Shown piece after piece: positions 52,890-61,921 of a stretch of 64,000 nucleotides of DNA. The DNA comes from Mucilaginibacter dorajii. GTDB lineage: Bacteria; Bacteroidota; Bacteroidia; Sphingobacteriales; Sphingobacteriaceae. Where the stretch lies: assembly GCF_024808255.1 (NCBI RefSeq), contig NZ_JANTYS010000004.1, positions 124,001 to 188,000 of the forward strand, given 5' to 3'. Each line of letters begins with the position of its first letter. Position 1 is the first letter of the stretch. The translations under genes were made by a program, and so were the position numbers. Below the pieces are notes generated by a model. That model had not been told where the DNA came from. It did not search any database and was given only the letters and a program-made list of their open reading frames with translations.

Positions 52890-54563
52890 ATGAATTTTAA
52901 AAAAATATACACTATAAGTTTTATACTTATTATGGGCATATTAAGTGCCTGCCAAAAAAAAGACATCGCGAATAATGGAGCAACTGTTACTGGTTTAACA
53001 AAAAAACAAAAGACCACGGCATCGTCTGTTGGCGATGTGGTAGGCAAAGTAACCGTTGGCTATCAGGGTTGGTTTGCCGCCATTGGCGATGGATCGCCTA
53101 TTAATTTATGGTGGCATTGGGCCGACCCGAATAACCAGGCACCAACTTCAACCAGTATCCGCATAAAATCATGGCCGGATGTGCGCGAATATACCAGTAC
53201 CTATCAAACTGCTTTTGCAAATCTTAATAATGGGCAACCGGCAACGCTATTCTCGTCTTTTACAGACCAAACAGTAAATACCCAGTTTTCATGGATGCAG
53301 CAAAACGGCATTGACTGCGCCGCCCTGCAGCGTTTTAACCCAACAGGGGGCGAAGGCCCGGTACGTGATGCCATAACCGCGAAAGTAAAAACCGCCGCGG
53401 AAGCCACTGGCCGTAAATTTTATATCATGTATGATGTTGGCTACTGGACAAATATGCAATCGGAAATTAAAACCGACTGGACAAACAAAATGTCGGCTTA
53501 CACATCTTCGTCGGCCTATGCTAAGCAGAACGGTAAGCCGGTTGTATGTATCTGGGGTTTTGGATTTAATGACGAAGGGCACCCATGGTCGGCAGCGGTT
53601 TGTTTAGATGTAATTAACTGGTTTAAAAGCCAGGGATGCTATGTAATAGGCGGGGTACCGGCTTATTGGCGGGATACAACTGCCAGCGAAGTAAGGCCCG
53701 GTTTCTTAGCAACCTACAATGCCCTCAATATGATATCGCCATGGATGATTGGTAAAATAGGCACCATTGCCGAGGCCAATAGTTTTTACAATGATCACCA
53801 GGTTGGCGATCAGGCTTATTGTAATGCTAATGGTATTGATTACCAACCCTGCGTTTTGCCAGGCGATCTGCAACTTCGTCAAAGAGTACATGGTGATTTA
53901 ATGTGGACCCAGTTTTATAACCTGGTACGAGGTGGGGCCCAGGGACTTTATATTTCGATGTTTGATGAATATAACGAAGGTAACCAGATTGCCAAAACAA
54001 CTGAAAACTCTTCTTTTGTGCCCGCGGGTTCAAGCTTTTTGTCATTGGATGAAGATGGGACAGCTTGCTCTGCCGATTATTACCTGCGTTTAACAGGCGA
54101 TGGCGGTAAAATGTTGAAGGGACAAATCGCGCTTACCGCTACACGGCCTACCCAGCCCATTGTTAGCACCGGCGGCTCTGTACCTATAGGGCAATCGGTA
54201 ACATTTAAAGGTTCAAGTAATAGCTTGTATGTAAGCAGCGAAAATGGCACCCAGGCCATGAATTGTAACCGCACTGCGGCGGGTGGCTGGGAGCATTTTA
54301 CGGTGGTGGATGCCGGCGGCGGCAAAGTCGCGTTGCAAAGCCAGGGCAAATACGTATCGTCTGAAAATGGTACCCAGGCCATAACCTGTAACCGTACATC
54401 AATTGGCGCATGGGAGCAATTTGATTGGGTGAACAATAGTGATGGTACTGTTTCTTTTAGGGGAAATAATGGCAAGTATGTATCGTCAGAGAACGGAACT
54501 CAGGCCATGACCTGTAACCGCGCCACTATCGGCGGTTGGGAATCCTTTTGGTTAAATCAATAA
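52890..54563 (+). CDS. Secreted GH71/99-like lipoprotein with fascin-type beta-trefoil repeats
   Basis: A 557-residue protein. Lipobox GILSAC (Cys21) anchors it. The catalytic-like domain (about 50-420) has [37 protein letters not shown] and [14 protein letters not shown], resembling GH71/GH99-like families acting on alpha-mannan or alpha-glucan type links. The C-terminus (about 440-557) has three repeats built on [16 protein letters not shown]4-GWE, the beta-trefoil/fascin fold that binds carbohydrate or protein. It is on the cell surface or periplasmic side. Isolated, without SusC/SusD neighbours. The hydrolytic specificity is unknown. Confidence 0.83.
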   Translation: MNFKKIYTISFILIMGILSACQKKDIANNGATVTGLTKKQKTTASSVGDVVGKVTVGYQGWFAAIGDGSPINLWWHWADPNNQAPTSTSIRIKSWPDVREYTSTYQTAFANLNNGQPATLFSSFTDQTVNTQFSWMQQNGIDCAALQRFNPTGGEGPVRDAITAKVKTAAEATGRKFYIMYDVGYWTNMQSEIKTDWTNKMSAYTSSSAYAKQNGKPVVCIWGFGFNDEGHPWSAAVCLDVINWFKSQGCYVIGGVPAYWRDTTASEVRPGFLATYNALNMISPWMIGKIGTIAEANSFYNDHQVGDQAYCNANGIDYQPCVLPGDLQLRQRVHGDLMWTQFYNLVRGGAQGLYISMFDEYNEGNQIAKTTENSSFVPAGSSFLSLDEDGTACSADYYLRLTGDGGKMLKGQIALTATRPTQPIVSTGGSVPIGQSVTFKGSSNSLYVSSENGTQAMNCNRTAAGGWEHFTVVDAGGGKVALQSQGKYVSSENGTQAITCNRTSIGAWEQFDWVNNSDGTVSFRGNNGKYVSSENGTQAMTCNRATIGGWESFWLNQ

Positions 54564-54574
54564 AACAATAGTTT

Positions 54575-54607
54575 AAAGCCGCCGGCTAATGCCGTCGGCG
54601 GCTTTTT
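54575..54607 (+). terminator. Terminator of the GH71/99-like gene
   Basis: AAAGCCGCCG-GCTAATGCCGT-CGGCGGCTTT followed by TT: a 10-bp stem close after the stop codon. Confidence 0.85.
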
Positions 54608-54657
54608 CAGATATGTTATTTCCAGGTACCTGGTGTATCGTCTTTTGCCTGTATATC

Positions 54658-55548
54658 TCAAAAAAACTTATCCTTCATCCCCAGTAATCCCCAGATACCG
54701 CCGCTATGAATAGCCAATATTTTACTGCCAGGTTTAAAATGACCTTTGCTAATGAGGTCATAAATGGCATACATCATTTTGCCCGTGTAAACGGGTTCAA
54801 TCACAATGCCGGTGCTTGCCACAAATTGTTTGATGAATTTGATCAGTTCATCTGTGGTTTTGCCATAGCCTCCAAAATGATAACCCGTATGCAAATCATA
54901 AGCAACCTGTTTATGTAAAAACTTATCAATCTCCTCCTTTATAAAGCCACCGTTTTTAAATACGGGAACGGCGTTAAAATTGGTGTTTAGCTGATGTTGT
55001 GTTAAGCCGTTGATAATGCCAGCTGCGGTGGTTCCTGTTCCACAGGCACAAAAAATATGATCGTAGGTGTCTGTTAGCTCTTCTACCAATTCGCTGCAGC
55101 CCTGGGTAGCTTCTGTAGATGAACCGCCTTCGTCAATAAAAAAAGCTTCGGCATCATCGTCAAAATACTGATTGAACAAGGCTGGTTTATCCCGGTAACT
55201 TTCCCTATCAGTAAAAATTAGTTGCATGCCATGCAGTTTGCATAAAAATAAGGTATCGTTATCAACGGCCTCGCCCCGTACTATCCCGGTTGCTTTGAAG
55301 CCGAACTTGGCTGCTGCCGCTGCGGTGGCAAGCAGGTGATTGGAGTATGCGCCTCCAAAAGTAACCAGGTGGTTTTTATGCCGATGCTGCGCGCTTTTTA
55401 AGATATATTTTAATTTACGCCATTTATTGCCAGATATCATGGGGTGTATCAGATCATCACGTTTCAGGAAAACTTTTACGTTATGCTCCGCAAATAATGG
55501 ATCATTGATCTGCTGAACCGGACTAAAAATTTCAAGATTGATATTCAT
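54658..55548 (-). CDS. D-cysteine desulfhydrase / ACC deaminase-like PLP enzyme
   Basis: A 296-residue fold-type II PLP enzyme. The PLP lysine is in ISGNKWRKLKYIL; the phosphate-binding loop is CGTGTTAAGI; the active-site TFGGAYSNH is conserved. The family includes D-cysteine desulfhydrase (D-cysteine to pyruvate, H2S and NH3) and 1-aminocyclopropane-1-carboxylate deaminase. Which activity cannot be decided here. It is slightly shorter than plant/bacterial ACC deaminases (about 340). No signal peptide. Single gene, divergent from rluD. Confidence 0.85.
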   Translation of the reverse strand: MNINLEIFSPVQQINDPLFAEHNVKVFLKRDDLIHPMISGNKWRKLKYILKSAQHRHKNHLVTFGGAYSNHLLATAAAAAKFGFKATGIVRGEAVDNDTLFLCKLHGMQLIFTDRESYRDKPALFNQYFDDDAEAFFIDEGGSSTEATQGCSELVEELTDTYDHIFCACGTGTTAAGIINGLTQHQLNTNFNAVPVFKNGGFIKEEIDKFLHKQVAYDLHTGYHFGGYGKTTDELIKFIKQFVASTGIVIEPVYTGKMMYAIYDLISKGHFKPGSKILAIHSGGIWGLLGMKDKFF

Positions 55549-55584
55549 AAAATAACCTGCCCTTAATGCTATTGCAATATTACG

Positions 55585-55615
55585 TTTAACCTACCACAAA
55601 AAACGATTACTTTTG
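55585..55615 (+). promoter_or_regulatory. rluD promoter (TTTA-N19-TACTTTTG)
   Basis: TTTA (55585-55588), 19 bases, TACTTTTG (55608-55615). The ATG follows after 7 bases, so the leader is very short. Confidence 0.55.
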
Positions 55616-55622
55616 CCCTCAA

Positions 55623-56678
55623 ATGGCATACGAACCCGAGCTGATAGAGCAGGAAGAACAGGATTTATTTGAACACTTGCGTGTAGTGGTTGATAAAGGT
55701 CAGTCGCTGTTGCGTATTGATAAATTTTTGATGCACCGGGTGGAGAACGCCTCGCGTAACCGCATTCAAAATGCCATTGAGTTGGGCAATGTGTTGGTGA
55801 ATGATAAACCAATCAAAAGCAGCTACCGCGTAAAGCCGTTGGATGTGATCTCGGTTGTATTGCCGCATCCGCCCCGTGATACCGAAGTTTACCCCGAAAA
55901 TATTCCCATTAATATTGTTTACGAAGATGATGATGTATTAGTGGTTGATAAAGCCGCCGGTATGGTAGTACACCCCGGCTATAATAACTATACAGGCACG
56001 CTGGTAAATGCGCTGGTATACCATTTTCAGCAATTGCCAACTTTGCCGGGAAACGACGGCAGGCCGGGACTGGTTCATCGTATTGATAAAGATACTTCAG
56101 GTTTGCTGTTGATCAGCAAAAACGAACGTTCAATGAGTTGGCTGGCCAAGCAGTTTTTTGACCACACCATCACCCGTAAATACATTGCCCTGGTTTGGGG
56201 CGACCTGCCTGAAGATGGCACCGTGACAGGCTATATAGGCCGCAGTATAGCCGATAGAAGGGTGATGTCGATATATGATGACCCCGAGAAGGGAAAATGG
56301 TCTGTAACGCATTACAAGGTGTTGGAGCGCATGGGCTATGTTACATTGATAGAATGCCAGCTGGAAACCGGCCGCACTCACCAGATTCGCGCGCATATGC
56401 GGCACATTGGTCACCCACTATTCAGCGATGCTACTTATGGCGGCGATAAAATTTTGAAAGGTACCGTATTCAGCAAATACAAGCAGTTTGTAGAAAACTG
56501 TTTTGAACTGATGCCACGGCAGGCACTGCATGCGCAGGTGCTGGGATTTTTACACCCCACCCAAAAGAAACAGGTACTGTTTGAATCGCCTTTACCGCCA
56601 GATTTTGAAAGCGTATTGCTAAAATGGCGCAGATACACTGCCGCTGATAATCAGTTAAATACCGCCGAGCAGGAATAG
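55623..56678 (+). CDS. rluD: RluD-family 23S rRNA pseudouridine synthase
   Basis: A 351-residue protein. N-terminal S4 domain (about 25-90, LRIDKFLMHRVENASRNRIQ) and the RluA-type catalytic domain with the active-site Asp in LVHRIDKDTSGLLLISKNE, plus GRTHQIRAHMRHIGHPLFSD and the ending HAQVLGFLHPTQ. Members convert uridines in 23S rRNA helix 69 (or related sites) to pseudouridine during ribosome assembly. The acidic leader (EPELIEQEEQD) is typical of Bacteroidota copies. Starts right behind its promoter and ends before a gap with word-repeat DNA. Confidence 0.93.
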   Translation: MAYEPELIEQEEQDLFEHLRVVVDKGQSLLRIDKFLMHRVENASRNRIQNAIELGNVLVNDKPIKSSYRVKPLDVISVVLPHPPRDTEVYPENIPINIVYEDDDVLVVDKAAGMVVHPGYNNYTGTLVNALVYHFQQLPTLPGNDGRPGLVHRIDKDTSGLLLISKNERSMSWLAKQFFDHTITRKYIALVWGDLPEDGTVTGYIGRSIADRRVMSIYDDPEKGKWSVTHYKVLERMGYVTLIECQLETGRTHQIRAHMRHIGHPLFSDATYGGDKILKGTVFSKYKQFVENCFELMPRQALHAQVLGFLHPTQKKQVLFESPLPPDFESVLLKWRRYTAADNQLNTAEQE

Positions 56679-56749
56679 TACTTCATGATCTGTTAATATA
56701 AGCATGGTTTTTGTGTAACAGTTTGGCATTTATAAATTTAATCTGATTT

Positions 56750-56789
56750 AAAAATCTGCACATTTGCACATCTGAAATTCGCACATCTA
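56750..56789 (+). repeat. Single arm of GCACATCTGAAAT words
   Basis: AAATCTGCACATTTGCACATCT and GAAATTCGCACATCTAC match the right arm of the word hairpins at 29768 and 38590. It ends directly at the ATG of the class IV aminotransferase at 56791. No left arm is present. Confidence 0.7.
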
Positions 56790-56790
56790 C

Positions 56791-57627
56791 ATGACGCCTG
56801 TGTTTATCAATTTTAACGGACAAATCCTTCCTCAAAACAGCCAGCTACTCACTATAGCAAACCGTGCTTTTAAATATGGCGACGGCTTGTTTGAAAGCAT
56901 GCGCCTGATGAAGGGACAGCTTAAGTTTGCCGACTTGCATGCCAACCGCCTGCAACGCGGCATGAAGGCGCTTAAAATTGATGGCTATTCGCAAATGGAT
57001 ACCTGGTTTTTGAAGGATATTGTAGAGGAACTGGCCAAACGTAATAAGGTGAAGCACGGTCGCCTGCGCTTAACGGTTTACCGTGATGCCGAAGGTCTGT
57101 ACGCGCCCAGTCAAAACAAAATGGGCTACTGCCTGGAACTGACAGAGTCTGACGAGCCCCGTTATTTTTTAAACGAAAAGGGTTTGATCATGGATGTGTT
57201 TACCGAGTTGCCTAAGCCATCAAACTACCTGTCGAACATCAAAACCTGCAACTCGCTTATTTACGTGATGGCGGGTATCTACAAATCGCAAAACAAGTTA
57301 GATGATGTGTTTCTGTTGAACCAAAACGGCTTTTTGTGCGAGGCCAGCAGCTCCAACATATTTATCCATTACCAAAACCACTTATACACTCCTGCGCTAA
57401 GCGAAGGCTGTGTTGAAGGTGTGATGAGACAGGTGGTCATAAAACTGGCGCAAAATGCCAAAATGGATATCACCGAGGCCCAGATCAATCCCGATATACT
57501 CTACGAAGCCGATGAGGTGTTTTTAACCAATGCCACCCGCGGCATCCAAACCGTAATGGGTTTTGGTGTAAGACGATACTTTAACCGGGTAAGTAAGGTG
57601 TTGATGGATGAGTTGAATAAGTTGTGA
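56791..57627 (+). CDS. Class IV aminotransferase (aminodeoxychorismate lyase or branched-chain type)
   Basis: A 278-residue fold-type IV PLP enzyme. Motifs: the start NFNGQILPQNSQLLTIANRAF, KYGDGLFESMRLMKGQL, the PLP lysine in LSNIKTCNSLIYVMAG, and the phosphate loop NGFLCEASSSNIF, then LSEGCVEGVMRQVV. The family includes PabC (aminodeoxychorismate lyase, folate), IlvE and D-amino-acid transaminases. Because pabB is encoded in the window, a PabC role is attractive but unproven. Word repeats run right up to the ATG. Confidence 0.85.
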   Translation: MTPVFINFNGQILPQNSQLLTIANRAFKYGDGLFESMRLMKGQLKFADLHANRLQRGMKALKIDGYSQMDTWFLKDIVEELAKRNKVKHGRLRLTVYRDAEGLYAPSQNKMGYCLELTESDEPRYFLNEKGLIMDVFTELPKPSNYLSNIKTCNSLIYVMAGIYKSQNKLDDVFLLNQNGFLCEASSSNIFIHYQNHLYTPALSEGCVEGVMRQVVIKLAQNAKMDITEAQINPDILYEADEVFLTNATRGIQTVMGFGVRRYFNRVSKVLMDELNKL

Positions 57628-57689
57628 GTTGTTAGGTTGGGGGGCGGTTGCGAGGTTCGAGGGGGAATGGCTAATAATCAGAATCAAAA

Positions 57690-57740
57690 GTTCAGACGGT
57701 CAAAATCCAATAAATCTGTTTAATCCCGGTTCAGACAAAA
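57690..57740. mobile_element. Truncated copy of the TTGTCTGAACC element
   Basis: AAATCTGTTTAATCCCGGTTCAGA (57713-57736) matches the right end of the MITE-like element at 29642-29738. An upstream TTCAGACGG might be a decayed left end. It lies between the aminotransferase and the small lipoprotein gene. Confidence 0.55.
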
Positions 57741-57744
57741 TCGA

Positions 57745-58152
57745 TTACAGTTGCTCCTCAAAGATGAAAAAATGCCCGGTCTGTGGGTCTTCTTCATATA
57801 AATTGCCGTTATCCGGTTGGGCTCGCCAAATATTCAATCCCTTTTTGTTGATGAACCATGATGGCGCATCTTTCGGTGGCGCGGGAGTATCCCTTGTAAT
57901 ATGGAGGTTGTTTTGTTTGATGAACCCCAGTTTCCACTCTACAGTCGGCGCCAATTCCAGGTAAACAACGTATTCACGGCTAAGATGTGCTGATTGCCAG
58001 TATTTGCCATGGATAGCACGTACATTCTTATCCGGTTTTTGGCCGGCCCATAACATAAAGGTGTCGTCGGCACTGGTTGAGTTTTTCTCCCAGCATCCTG
58101 TTAGGGTAAACAAAAACAGTATTGCTAATAAAAAGCCGAAATAGTGTTTCAC
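57745..58152 (-). CDS. Small lipoprotein, unknown function
   Basis: A 135-residue protein with a lipobox (LFTLTGC, Cys20). The mature part has alternating hydrophobic strands (TFMLWAGQKPDKNVRAIHGK, YVVYLELAPTVEWKLGFIKQ and NGNLYEEDPQTGHFFIFEE), looking like a small beta domain. Trp and His residues are unusually frequent. No family is recognised. It is 33 bases after the DUF3050 gene stop region, on the opposite side from the aminotransferase, and may be an independent transcript. Confidence 0.7.
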   Translation of the reverse strand: MKHYFGFLLAILFLFTLTGCWEKNSTSADDTFMLWAGQKPDKNVRAIHGKYWQSAHLSREYVVYLELAPTVEWKLGFIKQNNLHITRDTPAPPKDAPSWFINKKGLNIWRAQPDNGNLYEEDPQTGHFFIFEEQL

Positions 58153-58185
58153 GGTTATATTGATCTTTTGATCAAATATAATCTT

Positions 58186-58980
58186 TTACTCTGCTACTAC
58201 CGCGGTATTGATTGCGGCGAATATGCCATCCCAAAGGTTAATGCGTTCCTGCAAAGCTTCTTGAACAGCTGCTGTTGCTTCTTCCCATTTCTGATCGTCT
58301 TCGCCGCAAAGTTCGGCGGTCATTTCGTAGGCTAAATTGGAATGGTGATCACCATCAACCTCAATATGGCGCTCCAGGTAATATAACAGAATGTCAACCT
58401 TGCCCGGCAATTGTTTGCTAATTTCTTTTACAATGCTCACAAACATATCGGGAATCAAATCCTCACGACCAAATGTAAACACAGCTGCCTGCACATGGCT
58501 TTTGTTGTTGTTAATTACCTCAAAGGTGTGTTGTACAAAATTGCGGGCCGCCAAAGGGATCTCAGCAATAATCAAAGCTTCATCAATGTGTTTGCCAAAA
58601 TTTAACTCATTAAACAGGTTGTTAATGGCTGTAGCCTGGCTGCCGGCTTGCTGCATGGCGCGCAGATACAATTCAAAATGGCTGGTGCGGTTGCCTTGCT
58701 CATCTACATCACTTTCCTCGCCGGTTACAATTTCATTGATCAGGTAACGGGTGTTGGCATTACCGGTTGGCATCCATGGGGTAGCAGTACAGGTAAGCCT
58801 TTGCTGCAGCGATTTTAACAACGACATAAAATCCCAAACCGCAAATACGTGGTGATCCATAAAGGCAGTCAATTCATCAAGTGAGTTGATGTTTTTATAT
58901 AATTCGTGCTGAATTAACTGATCACGTAAGGGTTGGATTGTTGATTTTAAGCGTGCTATACGGTCGCTGAAGTTTGCCAT
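58186..58980 (-). CDS. DUF3050 protein (heme-oxygenase-like fold suspected)
   Basis: A 264-residue protein with the ATG at 58980; two residues earlier an alternative ATG exists. The motif [20 protein letters not shown], with the His-x7-Asp spacing, and later [20 protein letters not shown] and [20 protein letters not shown] are typical DUF3050 patterns. The repeated His/Glu helices resemble diiron or heme-oxygenase-like oxidases, but the metal content is not established. Soluble and cytoplasmic. It may be co-transcribed with the small lipoprotein that follows (34-base gap). Confidence 0.82.
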   Translation of the reverse strand: MANFSDRIARLKSTIQPLRDQLIQHELYKNINSLDELTAFMDHHVFAVWDFMSLLKSLQQRLTCTATPWMPTGNANTRYLINEIVTGEESDVDEQGNRTSHFELYLRAMQQAGSQATAINNLFNELNFGKHIDEALIIAEIPLAARNFVQHTFEVINNNKSHVQAAVFTFGREDLIPDMFVSIVKEISKQLPGKVDILLYYLERHIEVDGDHHSNLAYEMTAELCGEDDQKWEEATAAVQEALQERINLWDGIFAAINTAVVAE

Positions 58981-59449
58981 TTGCAATTGAAAATTAATGG
59001 CCGCAAAAGTAGTAAACCTAACGGTTTAAAACCAGTAAGTTGTAGTTTTTGACTTTGAGTTGATAGGTCATCAACTTTGTTGATGCCTGCGTTAAGTGAG
59101 AAGGCCGATTTTCGATACCGCTCAATACCGTTCCACCGGAACGCATGGAACAGGTGGAACGCTTTGGAACGCATTCATATTAGTAATCAGCAAGTTGCGT
59201 TTTTTAAAAGTTAAAAAGCATGGAACACTTTATTGTCTCACTATCAGTAACTTAAGTCGAAAAAGTCATTATTGTCCTGAAAAAATGTAGGTTTTGATGG
59301 AACACGCGGTTAAATAGATGTGTGTGTCGTCCTGAAAAAGGTTTACAAGTCATAAATCATATAAAATACTATTGAATTGAATTTAAACAAGCAGTAAAAA
59401 ATGAGTAACATTTTTATGCGCGGTAATCAAAATGGGTATATCTTTAAAT
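58981..59449. other. Intergenic region with GGAACGC words and two GTCCTGAAAAA copies
   Basis: Around 59126-59175 the word GGAACGC (or TGGAACA) recurs: CCGGAACGCATGGAACAGG and TGGAACGCTTTGGAACGC. Further on GTCCTGAAAAA appears twice (59275 and 59330). They look like decayed repeats or element ends; no open reading frame accompanies them. The rest is unremarkable AT-rich DNA. Confidence 0.45.
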
Positions 59450-60079
59450 ATGAAATTGACCACTTTGTTACCAGTTATAGTAGCCATTGTTTTTGGAGCC
59501 GGATGCAAACCTGCCCCTGCGAAAGATCCATCCACGCCGGGAACGGAGATTCCCGAGGCCCTGAAAGATGAGAAATCAAGTTCGGACTTTTTAACAAAAA
59601 CCAATCCCAGGGGATCAATGATGGATAATATTTATGATGATCTCGCTAAAAAAGATCCGACACTTCAAAAATTAGAAGAGCAGCTGCAACACTTCAACGC
59701 GGGTTTTCCGGATAGCTTAAAGAAATTTAATGAATATGCTAATAAATCTACTGCCTACTATTCATCGGCAAATGAGTCTTTAAATATGCTTAAGGATACC
59801 GTGTTGAGAGATCAGCTGAGAGCAGTGCTTGCCGATAGTAAATCGAAATATATGGGTAAAATAAGCAGGTTCAGTAATTTGATGACCCACATTGATAGCA
59901 ACCACATCAAAATTGAAGATTACCATACCGTTTTAAAAGTAGTTACAACGCTGCCCGTTATTGAAAAATACCAGGATGATGCCATGCCCGATATTACCAG
60001 TACGGCAAACCTGGCCAATGAGGCGCAACGGTTAAGAGCTAAAACCTATCAGCTGGTTAAAAAGCAGGGAAAGAATTGA
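59450..60079 (+). CDS. Secreted lipoprotein with helical body, unknown
   Basis: A 209-residue protein from the ATG at 59450 (MKLTTLLPVIVAIVFGAGC, Cys19 lipobox); the in-frame ATG at 59432 adds six residues before the signal peptide and is less likely. The mature protein is rich in helices with Lys/Asp/Ser (MMDNIYDDLAKKDPTLQKLE, NEYANKSTAYYSSANESLNM), and might form an extended coiled coil. No family recognised. It converges with the class III aminotransferase with only 5 bases between stops. Confidence 0.7.
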   Translation: MKLTTLLPVIVAIVFGAGCKPAPAKDPSTPGTEIPEALKDEKSSSDFLTKTNPRGSMMDNIYDDLAKKDPTLQKLEEQLQHFNAGFPDSLKKFNEYANKSTAYYSSANESLNMLKDTVLRDQLRAVLADSKSKYMGKISRFSNLMTHIDSNHIKIEDYHTVLKVVTTLPVIEKYQDDAMPDITSTANLANEAQRLRAKTYQLVKKQGKN

Positions 60080-60084
60080 CGTGA

Positions 60085-61275
60085 TTAATTAGTATAGTAA
60101 TCAATAGCTTCAATGATAACCTCACAAGCCATTGTAATTTCATCGGGCTGGATGATGAGGGGAGGGGCAAGGCGCATGGAATTACTGCAATGCAAAAACC
60201 AGTCGGTAATAACACCATTTTCGATACAGCGGTCGATGATCTTTTTGTTGAGGTAGAAGTCTGCCAGTTCAACGGCCAGCATCAAGCCTTTGCCACGCAC
60301 CTCTTTAATAGCCGGGTGAACTAATAATTTGCGAAAAAGCGCTTCTTTTTCGGCTACGCCGGATATCAGACCATCTTCAATCAATACTTCCAAAGCAGCT
60401 AAACCGGCTGCGCAACATACCGGGTGACCGCCAAATGTAGTGATATGGCCAAGAATAGGGTTATCTTTCAAGGCATCCATAATTGCGGTAGATGCGATGA
60501 ACGCGCCGATGGGCATGCCACCGCCCAATGCCTTTGCCAACAGCAAAATATCGGGTACTATCTCAAAGTGGTCAAATGCAAACAATTTCCCCGTACGCCC
60601 AAACGCGGCCTGGATCTCGTCTAATATCAACAACGTCCCGGTTTCATCGCAACGTTTGCGCAAAGCCTGCATATAAGCCAGGTCGGGTACACGAATGCCG
60701 GCCTCGCCCTGTACGGTTTCCATGATTACACAAGCGGTTTGCCCGGTTATCAATTGAAGGTCATCATTATTGTTAAAATTAATAAAACTTACACCAGGTA
60801 AAAGCGGACGGTAGGCCTGTTTAAATTCTTCATTCCCCATTACACTCAAAGCGCCTTGAGTACTGCCGTGGTAGGAATTGTGGCAGGCAATAATCTCACT
60901 GCGCCCGGTAAATCGTTTAGCTAACTTTAACGCTCCCTCAACTGCTTCGGCACCAGAGTTGGTAAAATAAACCGACTGTAAATTATCAGGCAATACGGAA
61001 ATCAGCTTTTCGGCAAAAAGCACTTGTGGCGTTTGCACAAATTCACCATAAACCATCAGGTGCATGTATTTATCAACCTGTTGTTTAATGGCATCCTTTA
61101 CCTTAGCATTGCCATGCCCAAGGCTGCTTACCCCAATACCCGATATCAGGTCGATAAAAGCATTACCCCTGGCATCGTACATGTAAATCCCCTCGGCACG
61201 CTCAAATTCCAGCAACAACGGAAAGTTGGTGGTCTGCGCGTTATTAGCCAAAAAAAGCTGACGAAGAGTAGGCAT
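60085..61275 (-). CDS. Class III aminotransferase (acetylornithine-type)
   Basis: A 396-residue PLP enzyme. The start LRQLFLANNAQTTNFPLLLE and the blocks DLISGIGVSSLGHGNAKV, YFTNSGAEAVEGALKLAKR, DEIQAAFGRTGKLFAFDH and the PLP lysine in LLAKALGGGMPIGAF are all conserved, as is TFGGHPVCCAAGLA. It belongs near ArgD and other omega-aminotransferases; the substrate (acetylornithine, succinylornithine or another amine) is undetermined. Arginine genes are not adjacent. It is convergent with the lipoprotein gene and preceded by short repeats at 61281-61318. Confidence 0.87.
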   Translation of the reverse strand: MPTLRQLFLANNAQTTNFPLLLEFERAEGIYMYDARGNAFIDLISGIGVSSLGHGNAKVKDAIKQQVDKYMHLMVYGEFVQTPQVLFAEKLISVLPDNLQSVYFTNSGAEAVEGALKLAKRFTGRSEIIACHNSYHGSTQGALSVMGNEEFKQAYRPLLPGVSFINFNNNDDLQLITGQTACVIMETVQGEAGIRVPDLAYMQALRKRCDETGTLLILDEIQAAFGRTGKLFAFDHFEIVPDILLLAKALGGGMPIGAFIASTAIMDALKDNPILGHITTFGGHPVCCAAGLAALEVLIEDGLISGVAEKEALFRKLLVHPAIKEVRGKGLMLAVELADFYLNKKIIDRCIENGVITDWFLHCSNSMRLAPPLIIQPDEITMACEVIIEAIDYYTN

Positions 61276-61280
61276 GAGCA

Positions 61281-61318
61281 GGAGTTATAAGTGTTGAGTA
61301 GTGAGTTTTGAGTTTTAA
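61281..61318. repeat. Single arm of GTTGAGTAGTGAGTTTTGAG words
   Basis: AGTGTTGAGTAGTGAGTTTT and GAGTTTTAAAAC match the left arm of the word hairpin at 41268. A complementary arm is not seen. A separate run of AATGAACAAATGAACC words is at about 61386-61420. Confidence 0.5.
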
Positions 61319-61419
61319 AACAAAGATAAGGCCTAATCCAAAATTACAAATAGGTAGCAATGAATTAAACCACGGGGACAAGACCAATGAACAAATGAAC
61401 CAGTGAACAAATGAACCAA

Positions 61420-61908
61420 TTAATTTCCTGCTCGTTCGCTGCGTTCGCTGAGTTGTTTGATGAGTTCGTCGTTAAATTCCTGCTCGCTTTTGTACAGCTT
61501 ACTTACCTTCTCGGGCGGGAGGATTTTTGAAAAAGAATCTTTATAGCGTTTACGGATAGCAACAAGCTGGCTCTCGTAATAGATCTCCCTATCTATCTGC
61601 TCGGTACCGTTAGATGCCGCGCTGGAGTTGTTGAGGCGTTTTAAGATACGCACAGCAGTAAGTTCCTGCTGATATTTCTGGTATATGGGCCAAAACTTAG
61701 TCGATTCTTCGTCAGACAGATCCAGTTGTTTGCTGATGAAGTTATTGCGTGCGGCTTCCAGTTTTTTACCTATAGCGCCCTTTTTTGCCCGGTTAACTCC
61801 GGGCGCTGTCCTGCCGTTGGGCACAAGCGAATTGGCTTGCGCAAGGCAATGATGAGCGGTTGCTACAATAAAAAATACTATAAATGTATGCCTGATTAAA
61901 TTACGCAT
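61420..61908 (-). CDS. Periplasmic Spy/CpxP-like helical protein
   Basis: A 162-residue protein with a signal peptide (MRNLIRHTFIVFFIVATAHH, cleaved near CLAQ). The mature part is all helical: KLEAARNNFISKQLDLSDEE, STKFWPIYQKYQQELTAV, YYESQLVAIRKRYKDSFSKI, ILPPEKVSKLYKSEQEF. This pattern (LdLsdEEstkFWPiyqkY) is seen in Bacteroidota sensors of envelope stress and resembles Spy/CpxP-type chaperones or zinc-resistance proteins. It is third in the operon after the sigma factor and repeat protein (14-base gap), so it is probably a member of the same regulon. Confidence 0.75.
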   Translation of the reverse strand: MRNLIRHTFIVFFIVATAHHCLAQANSLVPNGRTAPGVNRAKKGAIGKKLEAARNNFISKQLDLSDEESTKFWPIYQKYQQELTAVRILKRLNNSSAASNGTEQIDREIYYESQLVAIRKRYKDSFSKILPPEKVSKLYKSEQEFNDELIKQLSERSERAGN

Positions 61909-61921
61909 TAAAACTCCTCAA

